A stretch of DNA of 50,151 nucleotides from a bacterium. Its GTDB lineage: Bacteria; UBA8248. Both the position numbers and the translations under genes were made by a program. Under the pieces are notes generated by a model. It searched no databases. It was not told the DNA's origin and was given only the letters and a program-made list of their open reading frames with translations. Shown piece after piece: positions 15,814 to 25,218 of this stretch (the stretch's first letter is position 1; every line of letters begins with the position of its first letter). The DNA is taken from the NCBI GenBank assembly GCA_030922375.1, contig JAVEPB010000157.1, forward strand, positions 1 through 50,151. Reading direction: 5' to 3'.

Positions 15814-16968
15814 ATGATCCAGCCATTTCAAATCGCCTCGGGCCCAAGGGTGCGCTTTGGCTCGGGAGAGGCCGCTTTCGTCGGCGAGGAAGCAGCCGCC
15901 CTTGGAATGAAGTGCCCCATGCTGCTCACGGACCCCGGCCTATCCGCCGCCGGAATTCTCACACCGATTGTCGAGGGCCTCGAAAAATCCGGAGCGGAAT
16001 ACCATCTATTCGAACAGGCCGAGACCAACCCTTCGGACGAGAGCATTTTGCGCGCCAGGGAATTTTACGACTCAAACGATTGCGGCGGAATGGTGGCCGT
16101 GGGCGGGGGCAGCGCCATCGACACCGCCAAAGCCATGGGGATTTTAGTGACAAACGGGGGGAAACTCAGCGATTATTACGGAGCCGACAAACCGGCCAAC
16201 CGCGTTCCCCCTTTCATCACCGTCCCCACCACTGCGGGCACCGGGAGCGAGGTGACTCGCGCCTCGATCGTCACCGACGTGGAGCGCCAGTCGAAGGCCA
16301 GCATTCACAGCGACACCCTTTACGCCGATGTCGCCGTTGTGGACCCTTCCCTCCTCGCCACGCTGCCGCGGCGCTTCGCGGCCGGGGCCCTGATGGACGC
16401 TCTCACCCACGCCATCGAATCCATCGGCTCCCTCCACTCAAATCCCTGGACCGAGGCCTTGAGCATGCAGGCCATCGCCCTCATCGGGCGGAACGCCAGG
16501 GCCTTCGTGGACGACCCGGCCGACCCCGGCGCCGCCGGACCGCTCGCCCTCGCCGCGACGCTGGCGGGCGCCTCGTTCACGAACACCGGCCTGGGCATCG
16601 TCCACGGCCTTACTCATCCGGTCTTTAACTTCTTCGGCGGCCATCACGGCACGACTAACGGCATCCTCCTGGCGGACGTCATGAAATTCAATCTGCCCGC
16701 GATGAGGGAGACCTACGCCCGGATGGCGCCCCTTCTCGCGGACCCGGGCGGCCCGGGCAGTTCCGCTTCGGCGGAGGCCGCCATCGAGGGAGTCCGGGCC
16801 ATCGCCCACGACATCGGGATACCCCCTTCGCTGTCGGCCATCGGAGTGAAGGAGGAATACCTGGACCGCATGGCCATCGACGCCGCCAAGAGCGCGACCG
16901 TCCAGACGAACCCGCTTCCGGCGGGCGAGCAGGACATGAAAAAAATCTACTTGGAGCTCATGGGATAG
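15814..16968 (+). CDS. iron-containing (group III) alcohol dehydrogenase
   Basis: 384 aa, cytosolic NAD(P)-dependent enzyme. GGAGG lies 7 nt before the ATG. The cofactor loop is VAVGGGSAIDTAKAM (94-108), followed by the family signature TVPTTAGTGSEVTRASIV (136-153). Metal ligands Asp195 and His199 lie in MDALTHAIES and the remaining His ligands in GIVHGLTHPV (264/268) and FGGHHGTTNG (277/278). Group III enzymes oxidise short alcohols and diols or reduce aldehydes, lactaldehyde and maleylacetate. Maleylacetate reductase would fit the nearby dienelactone hydrolase, but I cannot decide from sequence. Monocistronic and convergent with an acyl-CoA dehydrogenase gene. Confidence 0.93.
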   Translation: MIQPFQIASGPRVRFGSGEAAFVGEEAAALGMKCPMLLTDPGLSAAGILTPIVEGLEKSGAEYHLFEQAETNPSDESILRAREFYDSNDCGGMVAVGGGSAIDTAKAMGILVTNGGKLSDYYGADKPANRVPPFITVPTTAGTGSEVTRASIVTDVERQSKASIHSDTLYADVAVVDPSLLATLPRRFAAGALMDALTHAIESIGSLHSNPWTEALSMQAIALIGRNARAFVDDPADPGAAGPLALAATLAGASFTNTGLGIVHGLTHPVFNFFGGHHGTTNGILLADVMKFNLPAMRETYARMAPLLADPGGPGSSASAEAAIEGVRAIAHDIGIPPSLSAIGVKEEYLDRMAIDAAKSATVQTNPLPAGEQDMKKIYLELMG

Positions 16969-17046
16969 AGAAACAGGCACAGCGGTGAAATGCGGTTGGA
17001 TCGATAAAAAAGGGCGCGTCCTCAGTAGGACATACGATCCGGCGAA

Positions 17047-18225
17047 CTAAAGGTATGGCATCGCCCGGACGCGCTGAGCCTCGTTCGTTCCGGCCGAGTG
17101 GAGGAAGCTCGTCACATCGCGCAGATACTTCTCCATCGGAGCCTCGGTCATGTAACCCATCCCGCCCCACACCTCGAGGGCGCGCTTGGCGATGCGAAAA
17201 CACGCCTCGGAGGCGAACGCCTTCGCCATATACCCCAACTTCGGGTCATACCCCTCATCCTGCATGGCCATCCACGCGGCGTAGTGCAGGATCTGGCGAG
17301 CCGCCTGATAGTCGGCGAAACAATCGGCCAGCATGAAACCCACCCCCTGATGTTCGATGATGGGTTTTCCGCCCTGGACCCGGTTGCGCGCGTAATCGAG
17401 GGCATCCTCGTAGGCCGCCCGCGCGGGCCCCAGCACGGTGGCCGCCGACTCGATCACCGACCCTCTTGAGAAAGAGCCCGACCTGGCCCGCACCCCGCCG
17501 CCCACCTCGGACACCCGATCGGCGTCAGGGACCCGGCAGTCCTCGAAAATGAGCTCGGCATTCTGGGATAGGCGTTGGCCCATCTTCTCGTGCACGCGCC
17601 CGATGGAAAATCCCTCTTGACCGGGTGAAACCATGAAGTAGGTGAGCCCCTCCGAGACGCCCACCGAAGGGTCTGACCGCGTCACCAGCGTATAGAGCTT
17701 GGCGATCCCCCCGTTGCTGATGAAATGCTTCATCCCGTTGATCACCCAGTCGCCGCCGTCGCGGACGGCCCGGGTCCGCGCGCCGAGGTCCGGGCTGTCG
17801 TGAGGAGTGAAATTCTCAGAACCGACGTTGGGTTCGGTCATCCCCACCGCAAGATGGAAGCGATGATCCTCCAAAAAAGCCGGGAGATACCGGCTCCGCT
17901 GCTCCTCGTTCCAGACGCGATCGAGAAAATGGATAATTTTCCAAGTCTGATCGAAGGTGACGGCCACCCCGAGGTCGCCCCAGGCGATCTCCTCGCCGAC
18001 GATGCACAGGTCGAGGATGTTGGCGCCCCCGCCGCCCCTCTCCTCGGGCAGCGAAAGCGTCCGAAGGCCGATCCGGCTCCCTTTCTCCAGGATGTCCCAG
18101 GGAAAGCGCTCGGCCGGATTATCGATCCGCTCGCGTTCGCGGGCGAACGGACGAATTTCCTTCTCGGCAAAATCGTGGGCAAGCGCCTGGAGCGCGCGCT
18201 GGGTGTCGGTGAGGGAAAAATCCAT
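17047..18225 (-). CDS. acyl-CoA dehydrogenase-family flavoprotein
   Basis: 392 aa FAD enzyme. Start chosen at MDFSLTDTQRALQ because GGAGA lies 7 nt upstream and this is the standard N-terminus. The FAD/substrate signature FHLAVGMTEPNVGSE is at about residues 120-134, and the C-terminal helix domain begins around ARAAYEDALDYARNRVQGGKPI. The usual catalytic base is not seen: the C-terminal EGT site reads Ala378-Gly-Thr (LHSAGTNEAQR), as in isovaleryl-CoA dehydrogenase, but the alternative Glu of that enzyme is Val here. It follows a DMT permease gene by 51 nt. Acyl substrate unknown. Confidence 0.9.
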   Translation of the reverse strand: MDFSLTDTQRALQALAHDFAEKEIRPFARERERIDNPAERFPWDILEKGSRIGLRTLSLPEERGGGGANILDLCIVGEEIAWGDLGVAVTFDQTWKIIHFLDRVWNEEQRSRYLPAFLEDHRFHLAVGMTEPNVGSENFTPHDSPDLGARTRAVRDGGDWVINGMKHFISNGGIAKLYTLVTRSDPSVGVSEGLTYFMVSPGQEGFSIGRVHEKMGQRLSQNAELIFEDCRVPDADRVSEVGGGVRARSGSFSRGSVIESAATVLGPARAAYEDALDYARNRVQGGKPIIEHQGVGFMLADCFADYQAARQILHYAAWMAMQDEGYDPKLGYMAKAFASEACFRIAKRALEVWGGMGYMTEAPMEKYLRDVTSFLHSAGTNEAQRVRAMPYL

Positions 18226-18276
18226 ATTCGTTCTCCATTCCTGAAATAATGAAGGTCTCAACCCCGCCCGGTGGTG

Positions 18277-19179
18277 TCAATTGTGGCGGCCTATCCCGAT
18301 GATGATCATCCCGGCCACGGCGACGAGAACACCGACGATCACCCGCCGGTTCAACCGCTCGATTTTTCTCAAAAACAACGCCGAAAGCAAAAGCACGAAT
18401 ACCGGCGAGGAACTTAGGATAGGAACGGCAAGCGAGAGCTTTCCACTCATCGCCTGGTTCACCGTGATCTGGCCAATGCCGTTCAGGAGAGTGCCGAGCA
18501 AAATCAAGTGATAAACCCGTTTGGCGTCTCCCCATTCGAAAAAACGTTTCGGCAACAGGGGCCGGAGCAACTCTCCGGTCGGAATGGCCACCAGCGCCCC
18601 CCACGCGGTGAGCAACGCGGGAGCGGCCATATAATTCATCCCCCGGTGCCGCACATATACGCTGAACGAAAAAAACAGCACACTAGTGAGCGACCAGCCG
18701 ATCCCAGGCCGGAACCATTTGCCTTCCGTGCGCTCGTAACTCACCGCCACGGCGCCGGCAACCACCAGAAAAGTTCCCGCCAGAACAAACTCGCCCGGGC
18801 GCTCGCCCAGAAGTAACACGGCGAAACCGAGGCTCAAAAGAGGCGTCAGGCTGCCGATGGTGATATGCCGCGAGGGGCCCATCGCGTTCAGGCCCGTATA
18901 AAAAATCCAGCGATTGATACTGAAATTAATAACTCCCAGAAGCGCGAACCAAGCGAATGCTTCCCACCGAAACCCTTCCGAATCAAATCTCCACAATCCG
19001 ATAGCGCCGAGGAGGACGACGTTGCCGACATTGTTCACCTGGACAAGGGCGAACGAGCCCATATTCCTGAGCGGAATCGTAAGAGTGATATTCGTCAGCG
19101 ACATGATGAAGGCGCCCAGAAGGGCCAAAAGAATGGTTTGTGTTTCCAGGGTCAAGAGAAACTCTCTCAGAGACGACAA
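18277..19179 (-). CDS. EamA/DMT-superfamily transporter
   Basis: About 300 aa integral membrane protein with ten hydrophobic segments in two five-helix EamA repeats (about 15-140 and 155-290). Landmarks are NRWIFYTGLNAMGPSRHITIG in repeat 1 and LNGIGQITVNQAMSGKLSLA with LSSSPVFVLLLSALFL in repeat 2. DMT proteins export or import amino acids, nucleotide sugars and other small metabolites. The start is uncertain: the frame opens with TTG at 19179, without a good Shine-Dalgarno site, and no better in-frame start lies close by. It is upstream of, and probably cotranscribed with, the acyl-CoA dehydrogenase. Confidence 0.88.
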   Translation of the reverse strand: MSSLREFLLTLETQTILLALLGAFIMSLTNITLTIPLRNMGSFALVQVNNVGNVVLLGAIGLWRFDSEGFRWEAFAWFALLGVINFSINRWIFYTGLNAMGPSRHITIGSLTPLLSLGFAVLLLGERPGEFVLAGTFLVVAGAVAVSYERTEGKWFRPGIGWSLTSVLFFSFSVYVRHRGMNYMAAPALLTAWGALVAIPTGELLRPLLPKRFFEWGDAKRVYHLILLGTLLNGIGQITVNQAMSGKLSLAVPILSSSPVFVLLLSALFLRKIERLNRRVIVGVLVAVAGMIIIGIGRHN

Positions 19180-19418
19180 AGGATGATCGAAACGGGAGCC
19201 AGCCGAGGCTGGAGATAGCGATTATACCCCTTGAAGATTTTTTTCACACCGCGCCGGAAAGGAAAACCCTCCCCGAATTGATTTTGGCGTGGATATCGTT
19301 AATCCTGATATTATCTCTGAAATCGGCAAAATCGGGGAGCCCTGACCCTACCGAAACGAGCGCAACGCCTTTTCAGGACCGCGATTTCATGATGTTTCTA
19401 CTTTTCACGGAGGTTTTC

Positions 19419-20528
19419 ATGGTTGAATCCAGCACACTGCCCGAGGGCACTGTTCGCTTCCCACACGAATTCATCGGGGACTACATCGCCGCGGCGATCC
19501 GCGCCGTTGGAGTCCCCGATGATCATGCGCGTCTGACGGCCGATGTCCTCATCAGCGCCGACCTCCGGGGAGTGCGAAGCCACGGGATGGGCCGCCTGCC
19601 CATACTGGTGGACACTCTGGAGCGGGGCGGAATCAACAAGGATTCGAGCTATCCTTTCAAAACCGGCAGCAATACGACCGGGGTCCTCGACGCGGAAAAC
19701 GGATTGGGGCCCGTCGCCTCGAACATCGCCATGGAGAAAGCCATCTCCATGGCCGAGGAGCAGGGAACGGGCTTCGTCGCCGTCCGCAACAGCAGCCACA
19801 TGGGCTACCCCGGCTACTGGGCGAAAAAAGCCATGGACCGCGGCTTCATCGGCATCTGCATGACCAACGGCGGCCGGTTCGTCACGCCCACGTTCGGGGT
19901 TGAACCGGCACTGGGGACAAACCCTTTTAGCGTCGCCATCCCCGGTGGGGCGGACGGGGAAATTTTCCACCTGGATATCGCCACATCCACGGTGGCCCGG
20001 GGAAAAATTGAAACCTTTCTCCGCGAGGAAAAACCCATCCCCAAGGGATGGGTCCCCGAGGCGTATGGTCCTCTCCGGCTCGATGAGCGGGGAATCCTTC
20101 CCTTCGAAGTTCCCCTCCTACCGCTGGGGGGCGAAGGCACCGAGACGGGCGGCCACAAAGGATTCGCGCTTTCACTCATGGTTGAGCTTCTTTGCAGCAT
20201 CCTTTCCGGGTCCGGCACTCAGGACACGAAAGAAGAAAACGAAGGAGGCACCGAAGGACCGACCTTCCCCTCGGCCGGTCACTTCATGGGAGCGATCAAG
20301 GTGGACGGATTCCGGGAGCCGGCCCGGGTTTTCGCCCACATGGCCGAAATCTACGGGCGTATTCGAGGCTCCAAGAAAGCGCCCGGACATGACCGGATTT
20401 ATACGCCCGGCGAACTCGAAGTGATCGCCGATGAAGAGAACCGCCGGCTGGGAGTTCCCATCACTCCGGCCGTGCTGGAACAGGCCCGGCGGCTGAATGA
20501 GCGGTTATCGCTTGGATTCGAGCTATAA
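19419..20528 (+). CDS. malate/L-lactate dehydrogenase family (Ldh2/YlbC type) oxidoreductase
   Basis: 369 aa. I start at MVESSTLPEG because GGAGG lies 6 nt upstream; the frame is open about 280 nt further 5' without family character. Catalytic His lies in RSHGMGRLP (about 48-56). Other landmarks are MEKAISMAEEQGTGFVAVRNSSHMG, the NAD-binding TNPFSVAIPGG, DIATSTVARGKIE and GGHKGFALSLMVELL. Relatives include ureidoglycolate, sulfolactate, malate and 2,3-diketogulonate dehydrogenases, which reduce 2-oxo acids. It opens a plus-strand run with an alpha/beta hydrolase, an aldo/keto reductase and a molybdenum hydroxylase, at gaps of 104, 74 and 126 nt. Confidence 0.92.
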   Translation: MVESSTLPEGTVRFPHEFIGDYIAAAIRAVGVPDDHARLTADVLISADLRGVRSHGMGRLPILVDTLERGGINKDSSYPFKTGSNTTGVLDAENGLGPVASNIAMEKAISMAEEQGTGFVAVRNSSHMGYPGYWAKKAMDRGFIGICMTNGGRFVTPTFGVEPALGTNPFSVAIPGGADGEIFHLDIATSTVARGKIETFLREEKPIPKGWVPEAYGPLRLDERGILPFEVPLLPLGGEGTETGGHKGFALSLMVELLCSILSGSGTQDTKEENEGGTEGPTFPSAGHFMGAIKVDGFREPARVFAHMAEIYGRIRGSKKAPGHDRIYTPGELEVIADEENRRLGVPITPAVLEQARRLNERLSLGFEL

Positions 20529-20632
20529 TAATGGGGGATAATTTCACCGAAAAAATTTATAATGGCCTGTAAACGACAAACTTATTTTTTGAATAGCCGG
20601 ACTTATCCCGGAGAACATAAGGAGAGCGCGTC

Positions 20633-21814
20633 ATGCCGCCAGTCAAAGCAACGGGGAAAGCCGAATGGTTCACTTACTTTCCGGACGATTACCGGTGGTC
20701 CGCCTCGGTGTGCATGCTCGTCTCGGCGGCCCAGTGGGGCGGCTCCGACATCGGCGAGGTGGACCGGGTGGGCCGCGCTCTCCGGAAAAGGATTGGAGAC
20801 GACGAGCACTGGTTTCGGGAGTGGACCAAAATGGGCGGCCGGGTCCGCGCGCTCGGAATGGCCGAGGAGCGGCGGGGAAACCGCCTCTCGGCCGCCGCGC
20901 ACTTCAAGCGCGCCTGCCTTTACTATCAAATCGGGGACCGGTTCAGGCAACCCAAGGACAGAAAAGCGCTCCGCGCCTTCAAGACATCGGTGGATTGCTA
21001 TCACCGCCATCTCCGCCTGACCGACAGGCCCAGGACCGAACACGTGACGATCATCACCCATGACGGCGAAAAACTTCCGGCCTACTTCGTCCACGCCGAG
21101 AACACACGGAAGGCAAAGCCCCCCGTTGTTGTTCTTTTCGACGGACTCGACACATCGAAAGAAATCGTTTCCACCCGCGCGGCGGACGGGCTGTCCCGCC
21201 GCGGGATGAGCTGTCTTTTTGTGGACGGCCCCGGCACCGGCGAGGCCATCCGCTACCACAAGAGCTATCTGCGCCACGACTACGAGGCCGCCGGATCGGC
21301 CGCGATTGACTACCTTGAAACGCGAAAGGACGTGAACGCCAAAAAAGTGGGTATCATGGCGGTCAGTCTCGGGGGCTATTACGCTCCCAGATGCGCGAGC
21401 ATGGACCGCCGCTTCAAGGCCTGCGTTGCCTGGGGAGCCATCTGGGATTACCACGCCACCTGGAAGGGCCGGTTCGATTCCCAGGGAAAAGCGGCCCAGG
21501 GTGTTCCGACCGATTATATTCACTGGGTTCTCAACACGAAATCCGAGAGAGAAGCCCTCGAAAAACTCGAGAATTTCCGCCTGGACGGCGTGGTCCAGAA
21601 GATGCGCTGCCCCTTCCTGCTGACCCACGGAGAGGACGACCGCCAGATCTCGCTGCGCGACGCGAGGGCGCTTTACAGGGCGGTTGGTTCCAAGGACAAA
21701 ACCATGAAAGTCTTTACACGCGAAACCGGAGGGGCGCAGCACTGCCAAAACGACTACCTCTCGATTGGCCTCCCCTACATGCAGGATTGGATCGGGAAAA
21801 AACTGGGCGCCTAG
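20633..21814 (+). CDS. alpha/beta hydrolase related to 2,6-dihydroxypseudooxynicotine hydrolase/FrsA
   Basis: 393 aa cytosolic hydrolase. An all-helical N-terminal region of about 135 residues (including AEERRGNRLSAAAHFKRAC and KALRAFKTSVDCYHRHL) precedes the alpha/beta core (about 136-393). This two-part design is that of the C-C bond-cleaving pseudooxynicotine hydrolase and FrsA-type esterases. The nucleophile is Ser245 in AVSLGGY (first Gly of GxSxG is Ala), the acid is likely Asp335/336 in THGEDD, and the base His370 in GGAQHCQ. GGAGA lies 8 nt before the ATG. Substrate unknown; amide, ester or 1,3-diketone cleavage are all possible. Confidence 0.85.
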   Translation: MPPVKATGKAEWFTYFPDDYRWSASVCMLVSAAQWGGSDIGEVDRVGRALRKRIGDDEHWFREWTKMGGRVRALGMAEERRGNRLSAAAHFKRACLYYQIGDRFRQPKDRKALRAFKTSVDCYHRHLRLTDRPRTEHVTIITHDGEKLPAYFVHAENTRKAKPPVVVLFDGLDTSKEIVSTRAADGLSRRGMSCLFVDGPGTGEAIRYHKSYLRHDYEAAGSAAIDYLETRKDVNAKKVGIMAVSLGGYYAPRCASMDRRFKACVAWGAIWDYHATWKGRFDSQGKAAQGVPTDYIHWVLNTKSEREALEKLENFRLDGVVQKMRCPFLLTHGEDDRQISLRDARALYRAVGSKDKTMKVFTRETGGAQHCQNDYLSIGLPYMQDWIGKKLGA

Positions 21815-21888
21815 CGTCCGGCGGGGCGTCCGGCTCCGGAGCGCTTCGGCGGCCGGGCGAGCACCGCGCAGCGGCAAGGAGATATGAA

Positions 21889-22746
21889 ATAGAATACCGC
21901 ACTCTGGGAAGCACCGGCCTGCGCGTCAGCGAAATCGGGGTGGGCACCTCCTTGAGCTTCCGCGCGGCGGCGGCTTCCGATGAAGATCTTTGTATTTCGA
22001 TTATCCACGAAGCGCTGGCCCAGAACATAAACTTCATCGACACCGCTCCGGTTTACGGCGAGTCGGAGCGCGTTTTGGGCAAGGCGCTGGAAGGAAGACG
22101 CGGCGAAGTTGTCCTGGCAACCAAGGTATGGCAGACCGACGGCGCCTCGGCCCGCTCAAGCGTGGAGCGGTCGCTGAAGCTGCTTCGCACCGACGTCATC
22201 GATCTTTTGCAGATTCACAACATGGCGGGTTGGCGTGAAATCACCCCCACCCTCCAGAAACTCAAGGAAGAGGGCCTTGTGCGCCACATCGGCATCACAG
22301 ACCGCCAGCCCGAAAATTACGGCGAAGTGGTGGAAGCCATGCGGACCGGAGCCTACGAAACCATCCAGATTCCCTATTTTTTGGGGGAGACTTCCTGCCG
22401 CGCCGAGGTGCTTCCGCTCGCCCGGGAAATGAACATGGGGGTCATCGTGATGCGCCCGTTCAGTCAGCTCATGTCGCGGGAAAGCCTTCTGCGAGGCGTG
22501 GAGGCTTCCAGCGGAGGCAGGCAACTTCTGGGCGCCGGGGCGGATGAGGCTCTGTCTTTTCTAATAGACCACGGCTGCGAAACGCCCGGACAGGGGCTTC
22601 TCAAGCACCTGCTGGCCGACCCGGCGGTGTCATCCATCATCCCCGCTACGTCGAAAACCGATCGCATCGCCGAAAACGCCGCCGCCTCGGACGGAAACCC
22701 GCTTCCGCCCGAAGTCTGCGAGCGGCTCGAAAGCCTGGTGGCCTGA
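21889..22746 (+). CDS. aldo/keto reductase with apparent ATA start codon
   Basis: 285 aa if translation begins at ATA 21889. The protein then opens with (M)EYRTLGSTGLRVSEIGVGT, exactly the normal family N-terminus. AAGGAG (21876-21881) lies 7 nt before this ATA. No in-frame ATG, GTG or TTG exists between here and TTG at about 21796, which lies inside the upstream gene. The ATG at 21884 is out of frame and gives only Met-Lys-stop, its TAG overlapping the ATA. Catalytic residues are intact: Asp51, Tyr56 (FIDTAPVYGES), Lys79 (LATKVW) and His110 (LLQIHN). The remaining frame is undamaged, so either ATA initiates weakly or a recent mutation removed the start. Confidence 0.85.
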   Translation: MEYRTLGSTGLRVSEIGVGTSLSFRAAAASDEDLCISIIHEALAQNINFIDTAPVYGESERVLGKALEGRRGEVVLATKVWQTDGASARSSVERSLKLLRTDVIDLLQIHNMAGWREITPTLQKLKEEGLVRHIGITDRQPENYGEVVEAMRTGAYETIQIPYFLGETSCRAEVLPLAREMNMGVIVMRPFSQLMSRESLLRGVEASSGGRQLLGAGADEALSFLIDHGCETPGQGLLKHLLADPAVSSIIPATSKTDRIAENAAASDGNPLPPEVCERLESLVA

Positions 22747-22872
22747 TTCTCCGCGGCGCTACAATGACTGCGTGCCGTCAAACCGGATCATTTCCGGAGG
22801 TTCATAAATATATTCAGCAATAGATTCATCGATAAGGTATTTTTCTCAATCTCATTTTGGGGGAGCAAGAGA

Positions 22873-25176
22873 ATGAGCAACGGTGAAAACCCTGAATCTT
22901 TGGTGGGAAAATCCACCCTGCGGTCCGACACCATCGAAAAATCCGCCGGGGAAACCGTATTCAGCGATGACTTCGATATGCCCCGCAAGATTTGGGGGGG
23001 AGTCCTCCGCAGCCCCGTCGCCAACGCCCGCATCGTCAAACTCGACACCCGAAAGGCCGAGGCCCTCCCTGGCGTTCACGCGGTTCTGACCGCAGGAGAC
23101 ATACCGGGAACGAATCTCCGGGGGAACCTTCTCGGCGCCCGCGACGATCAGCCCGTCCTGGCGGAGAAAAGCGTCCGGGCCGTCGGCGACCCCGTCGCCC
23201 TCGTCGCCGCCGACACGAGGGAGCTTGTGCGGGAAGCCCTGAATCTCATTCGCTTCGACTGGGAAAAATTGCCGCTGGTGCTCGACCCCGCGAAGGCGGC
23301 TGAGCCCGGCTCGCTCCAGGTGGACGAGCGCGGAAACGTCATCGGCCACTTCGGATATGCGCGGGGCGATGTCGATGCGGGTTTCCTGCGTTCCGCCGTC
23401 GTGGTCGAGGAAACCTTCCGGACCCAGAGCGTCGAACACGCCTACATGGAAACCGAATCCGGTGTGGCCTGGGTGGATGCGAGCGATGTTGTTCATATTC
23501 GCTGCGGAACACAGATGATCGAAAACTTCCGGTTCATCGCCCGGATTCTGGGCGTCCCCCACAATCAGGTCCGGATCGAATGCCCGTACGTCGGTGGCGG
23601 GTTCGGCGGAAAAATCATGATGACCATCGAGCCTTTTCTGGCGCTGCTCGCCAAGGCGGCAGGGCGACCGGTTCAAATTTCCCTGTCGCGGGAGGAATCG
23701 ATCCTATCCTCCACGAAGCGCCACCCCTACACCATGCACTACAAGGCCGGCGCCGACGCGGAGGGCCGCCTCATCGCCTGGAAGGCGGATATCGTCGGCG
23801 ACGCGGGCGCCTATACGGAATTGAGCGCCGTTCTATGCAAATACTCCATGGTCCAGGCCTCGGGGCCCTACCGATGCGAAAACACGGAAGTCGACATGAG
23901 AATGGTGCTCACCCACAACCCGGTGGGAACCGCCATGCGCGGAGTCGGCTCGCCGCAGATCACCTTCGCGATTGAAGGCGTAATGGACTCCCTGGCCGAA
24001 AAACTGGGGATGGACCCCCTTGCCTTCCGGAAGAAAAACTACCTTTTCAAGGGAGAGGCGCTGGCCACGGGTCAGCCGCTCAAGCGCGAGGTCCGGCTCG
24101 CCGAAACGGCGGAGCGGGCGCGCCGGACGCTCGACGATTCCCTGCCTTCGAACGGCGGCGGCGAATCGCCCGAAAAAGGATTTCGAAAAGCCCTCCGGGC
24201 CCGGGGCTTTGCCTCGAACATGACCGGCTACGGCCGCTACGGAACCGTTGCCGATGCTTCCGTATCCTTGCAACTCGACGGAAGCGCCGTCGTCGCCGCG
24301 GGCGCGCCCGATTTGGGCTCGGGCCAGGAAGGCGGCTACCGGCAAGTCGCGGCTCAGGTCCTGGGGCTGCCCCTCGAAAAGATCACCCTCCATCTGTCGG
24401 ACTCGCAAACCACTCCCTTGGTCGGAATGACCGCCGGGAGCCGCCAGTTTCTCAACACGGGAGCCACCATCGAGCGCGCCGCCAAACCCATCGCAGAGGC
24501 TCTGAAAAAAGAAGCGGCGAAACTTCTCGAGGTCCGAGAGGAGGATATCGTACTCTCCGGCGGGAAGGCCCATGTCCAGGCCATGCCCGAGCGCAGCGTC
24601 AACCATGCCCAGATTGCCGCCGCCTGCGCCGCTTCGGGCGTTTACTTATCGAACACCGGGAGACTGGAAATTCCGCCGGAGCCCTATCCCGGCTACGAAT
24701 CGGCGCACGAGGCCGGTTGGGTGGATTACGTTTTCGGCGCCGCTGCGGCGGATGTATCCGTGGACCCCGACACGGGCGAGGTTACGGTCAACGGCCTCGG
24801 AATCTGCCATGATGTCGGAACGGCCGTGAACCCCCAGACCGTCCTCGGGCAATTCGAAGGAGGCGCGGTTTTCGGAATGGGCCTGGCGATACTGGAGGAT
24901 TGCGCCGTAGCGGACGGCCGGGCGGAAGCTCACGATTTTGCGCAGTACCTTCTCGCCACGACGATGGATGTCCCGGCAATCGGAACGGCCATCGTCGAAT
25001 CGGGCGAGGGAGCCGGACCCTTCGGCGCCAGAGGCGTCGGAGAACCGCCGAACAACACCCCCGCCGGGGCTATCGCCAACGCCGTTTCAAATGCGATCGG
25101 AGTCCGGGTGACTTCACTTCCCATCACCGCCGAAAAGGTCGTTCGGGCCCTGCGCGGCGGCGTATGGCCCGAATAG
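22873..25176 (+). CDS. molybdopterin-binding subunit of a xanthine dehydrogenase-family hydroxylase
   Basis: 767 aa large subunit of a molybdenum hydroxylase (aldehyde oxidase, CO dehydrogenase CoxL or 4-hydroxybenzoyl-CoA reductase type). Residues about 18-125 form the a/b hammerhead domain (GETVFSDDFDMPRKIWGGVLRS). The Mo-cofactor domains follow with PYVGGGFGGKI, the SLSREES region, NPVGTAMRGVGSPQ and DLGSGQEGGY. The catalytic Glu is Glu724 in GARGVGEPP. GGGGGAG lies 7 nt before the ATG. Such enzymes need [2Fe-2S] and FAD subunits, which are usually adjacent; none is found here. It hydroxylates or dehydroxylates a heterocycle, aldehyde or CoA thioester, using partners encoded elsewhere. Confidence 0.92.
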   Translation: MSNGENPESLVGKSTLRSDTIEKSAGETVFSDDFDMPRKIWGGVLRSPVANARIVKLDTRKAEALPGVHAVLTAGDIPGTNLRGNLLGARDDQPVLAEKSVRAVGDPVALVAADTRELVREALNLIRFDWEKLPLVLDPAKAAEPGSLQVDERGNVIGHFGYARGDVDAGFLRSAVVVEETFRTQSVEHAYMETESGVAWVDASDVVHIRCGTQMIENFRFIARILGVPHNQVRIECPYVGGGFGGKIMMTIEPFLALLAKAAGRPVQISLSREESILSSTKRHPYTMHYKAGADAEGRLIAWKADIVGDAGAYTELSAVLCKYSMVQASGPYRCENTEVDMRMVLTHNPVGTAMRGVGSPQITFAIEGVMDSLAEKLGMDPLAFRKKNYLFKGEALATGQPLKREVRLAETAERARRTLDDSLPSNGGGESPEKGFRKALRARGFASNMTGYGRYGTVADASVSLQLDGSAVVAAGAPDLGSGQEGGYRQVAAQVLGLPLEKITLHLSDSQTTPLVGMTAGSRQFLNTGATIERAAKPIAEALKKEAAKLLEVREEDIVLSGGKAHVQAMPERSVNHAQIAAACAASGVYLSNTGRLEIPPEPYPGYESAHEAGWVDYVFGAAAADVSVDPDTGEVTVNGLGICHDVGTAVNPQTVLGQFEGGAVFGMGLAILEDCAVADGRAEAHDFAQYLLATTMDVPAIGTAIVESGEGAGPFGARGVGEPPNNTPAGAIANAVSNAIGVRVTSLPITAEKVVRALRGGVWPE

Positions 25177-25193
25177 GGGCCGGGCCACTTTTC

Positions 25194-25215
25194 CCGCCGG
25201 CCTCCATGCCGGCGG
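25194..25215. terminator. shared hairpin between convergent genes
   Basis: Perfect 8-bp stem CCGCCGGC/GCCGGCGG with a CTCCAT loop, placed between the stop of the molybdenum hydroxylase gene and the stop of the opposing SDR gene (25219). There is no T run on either side, so it is a symmetric 3'-end hairpin rather than a textbook intrinsic terminator. Confidence 0.6.
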
Positions 25216-25218
25216 CGG

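Noticed and set aside
16995-17040. Nested inverted repeats GGATCG/CGATCC and GTCCT/AGGAC between convergent genes
   Set aside because: Stems are only 5-6 bp with a large gap and no T run; too weak to call a terminator.
20603-21877. 424-codon minus-strand open frame
   Set aside because: Antisense shadow of the alpha/beta hydrolase, which has a triad and a good start.
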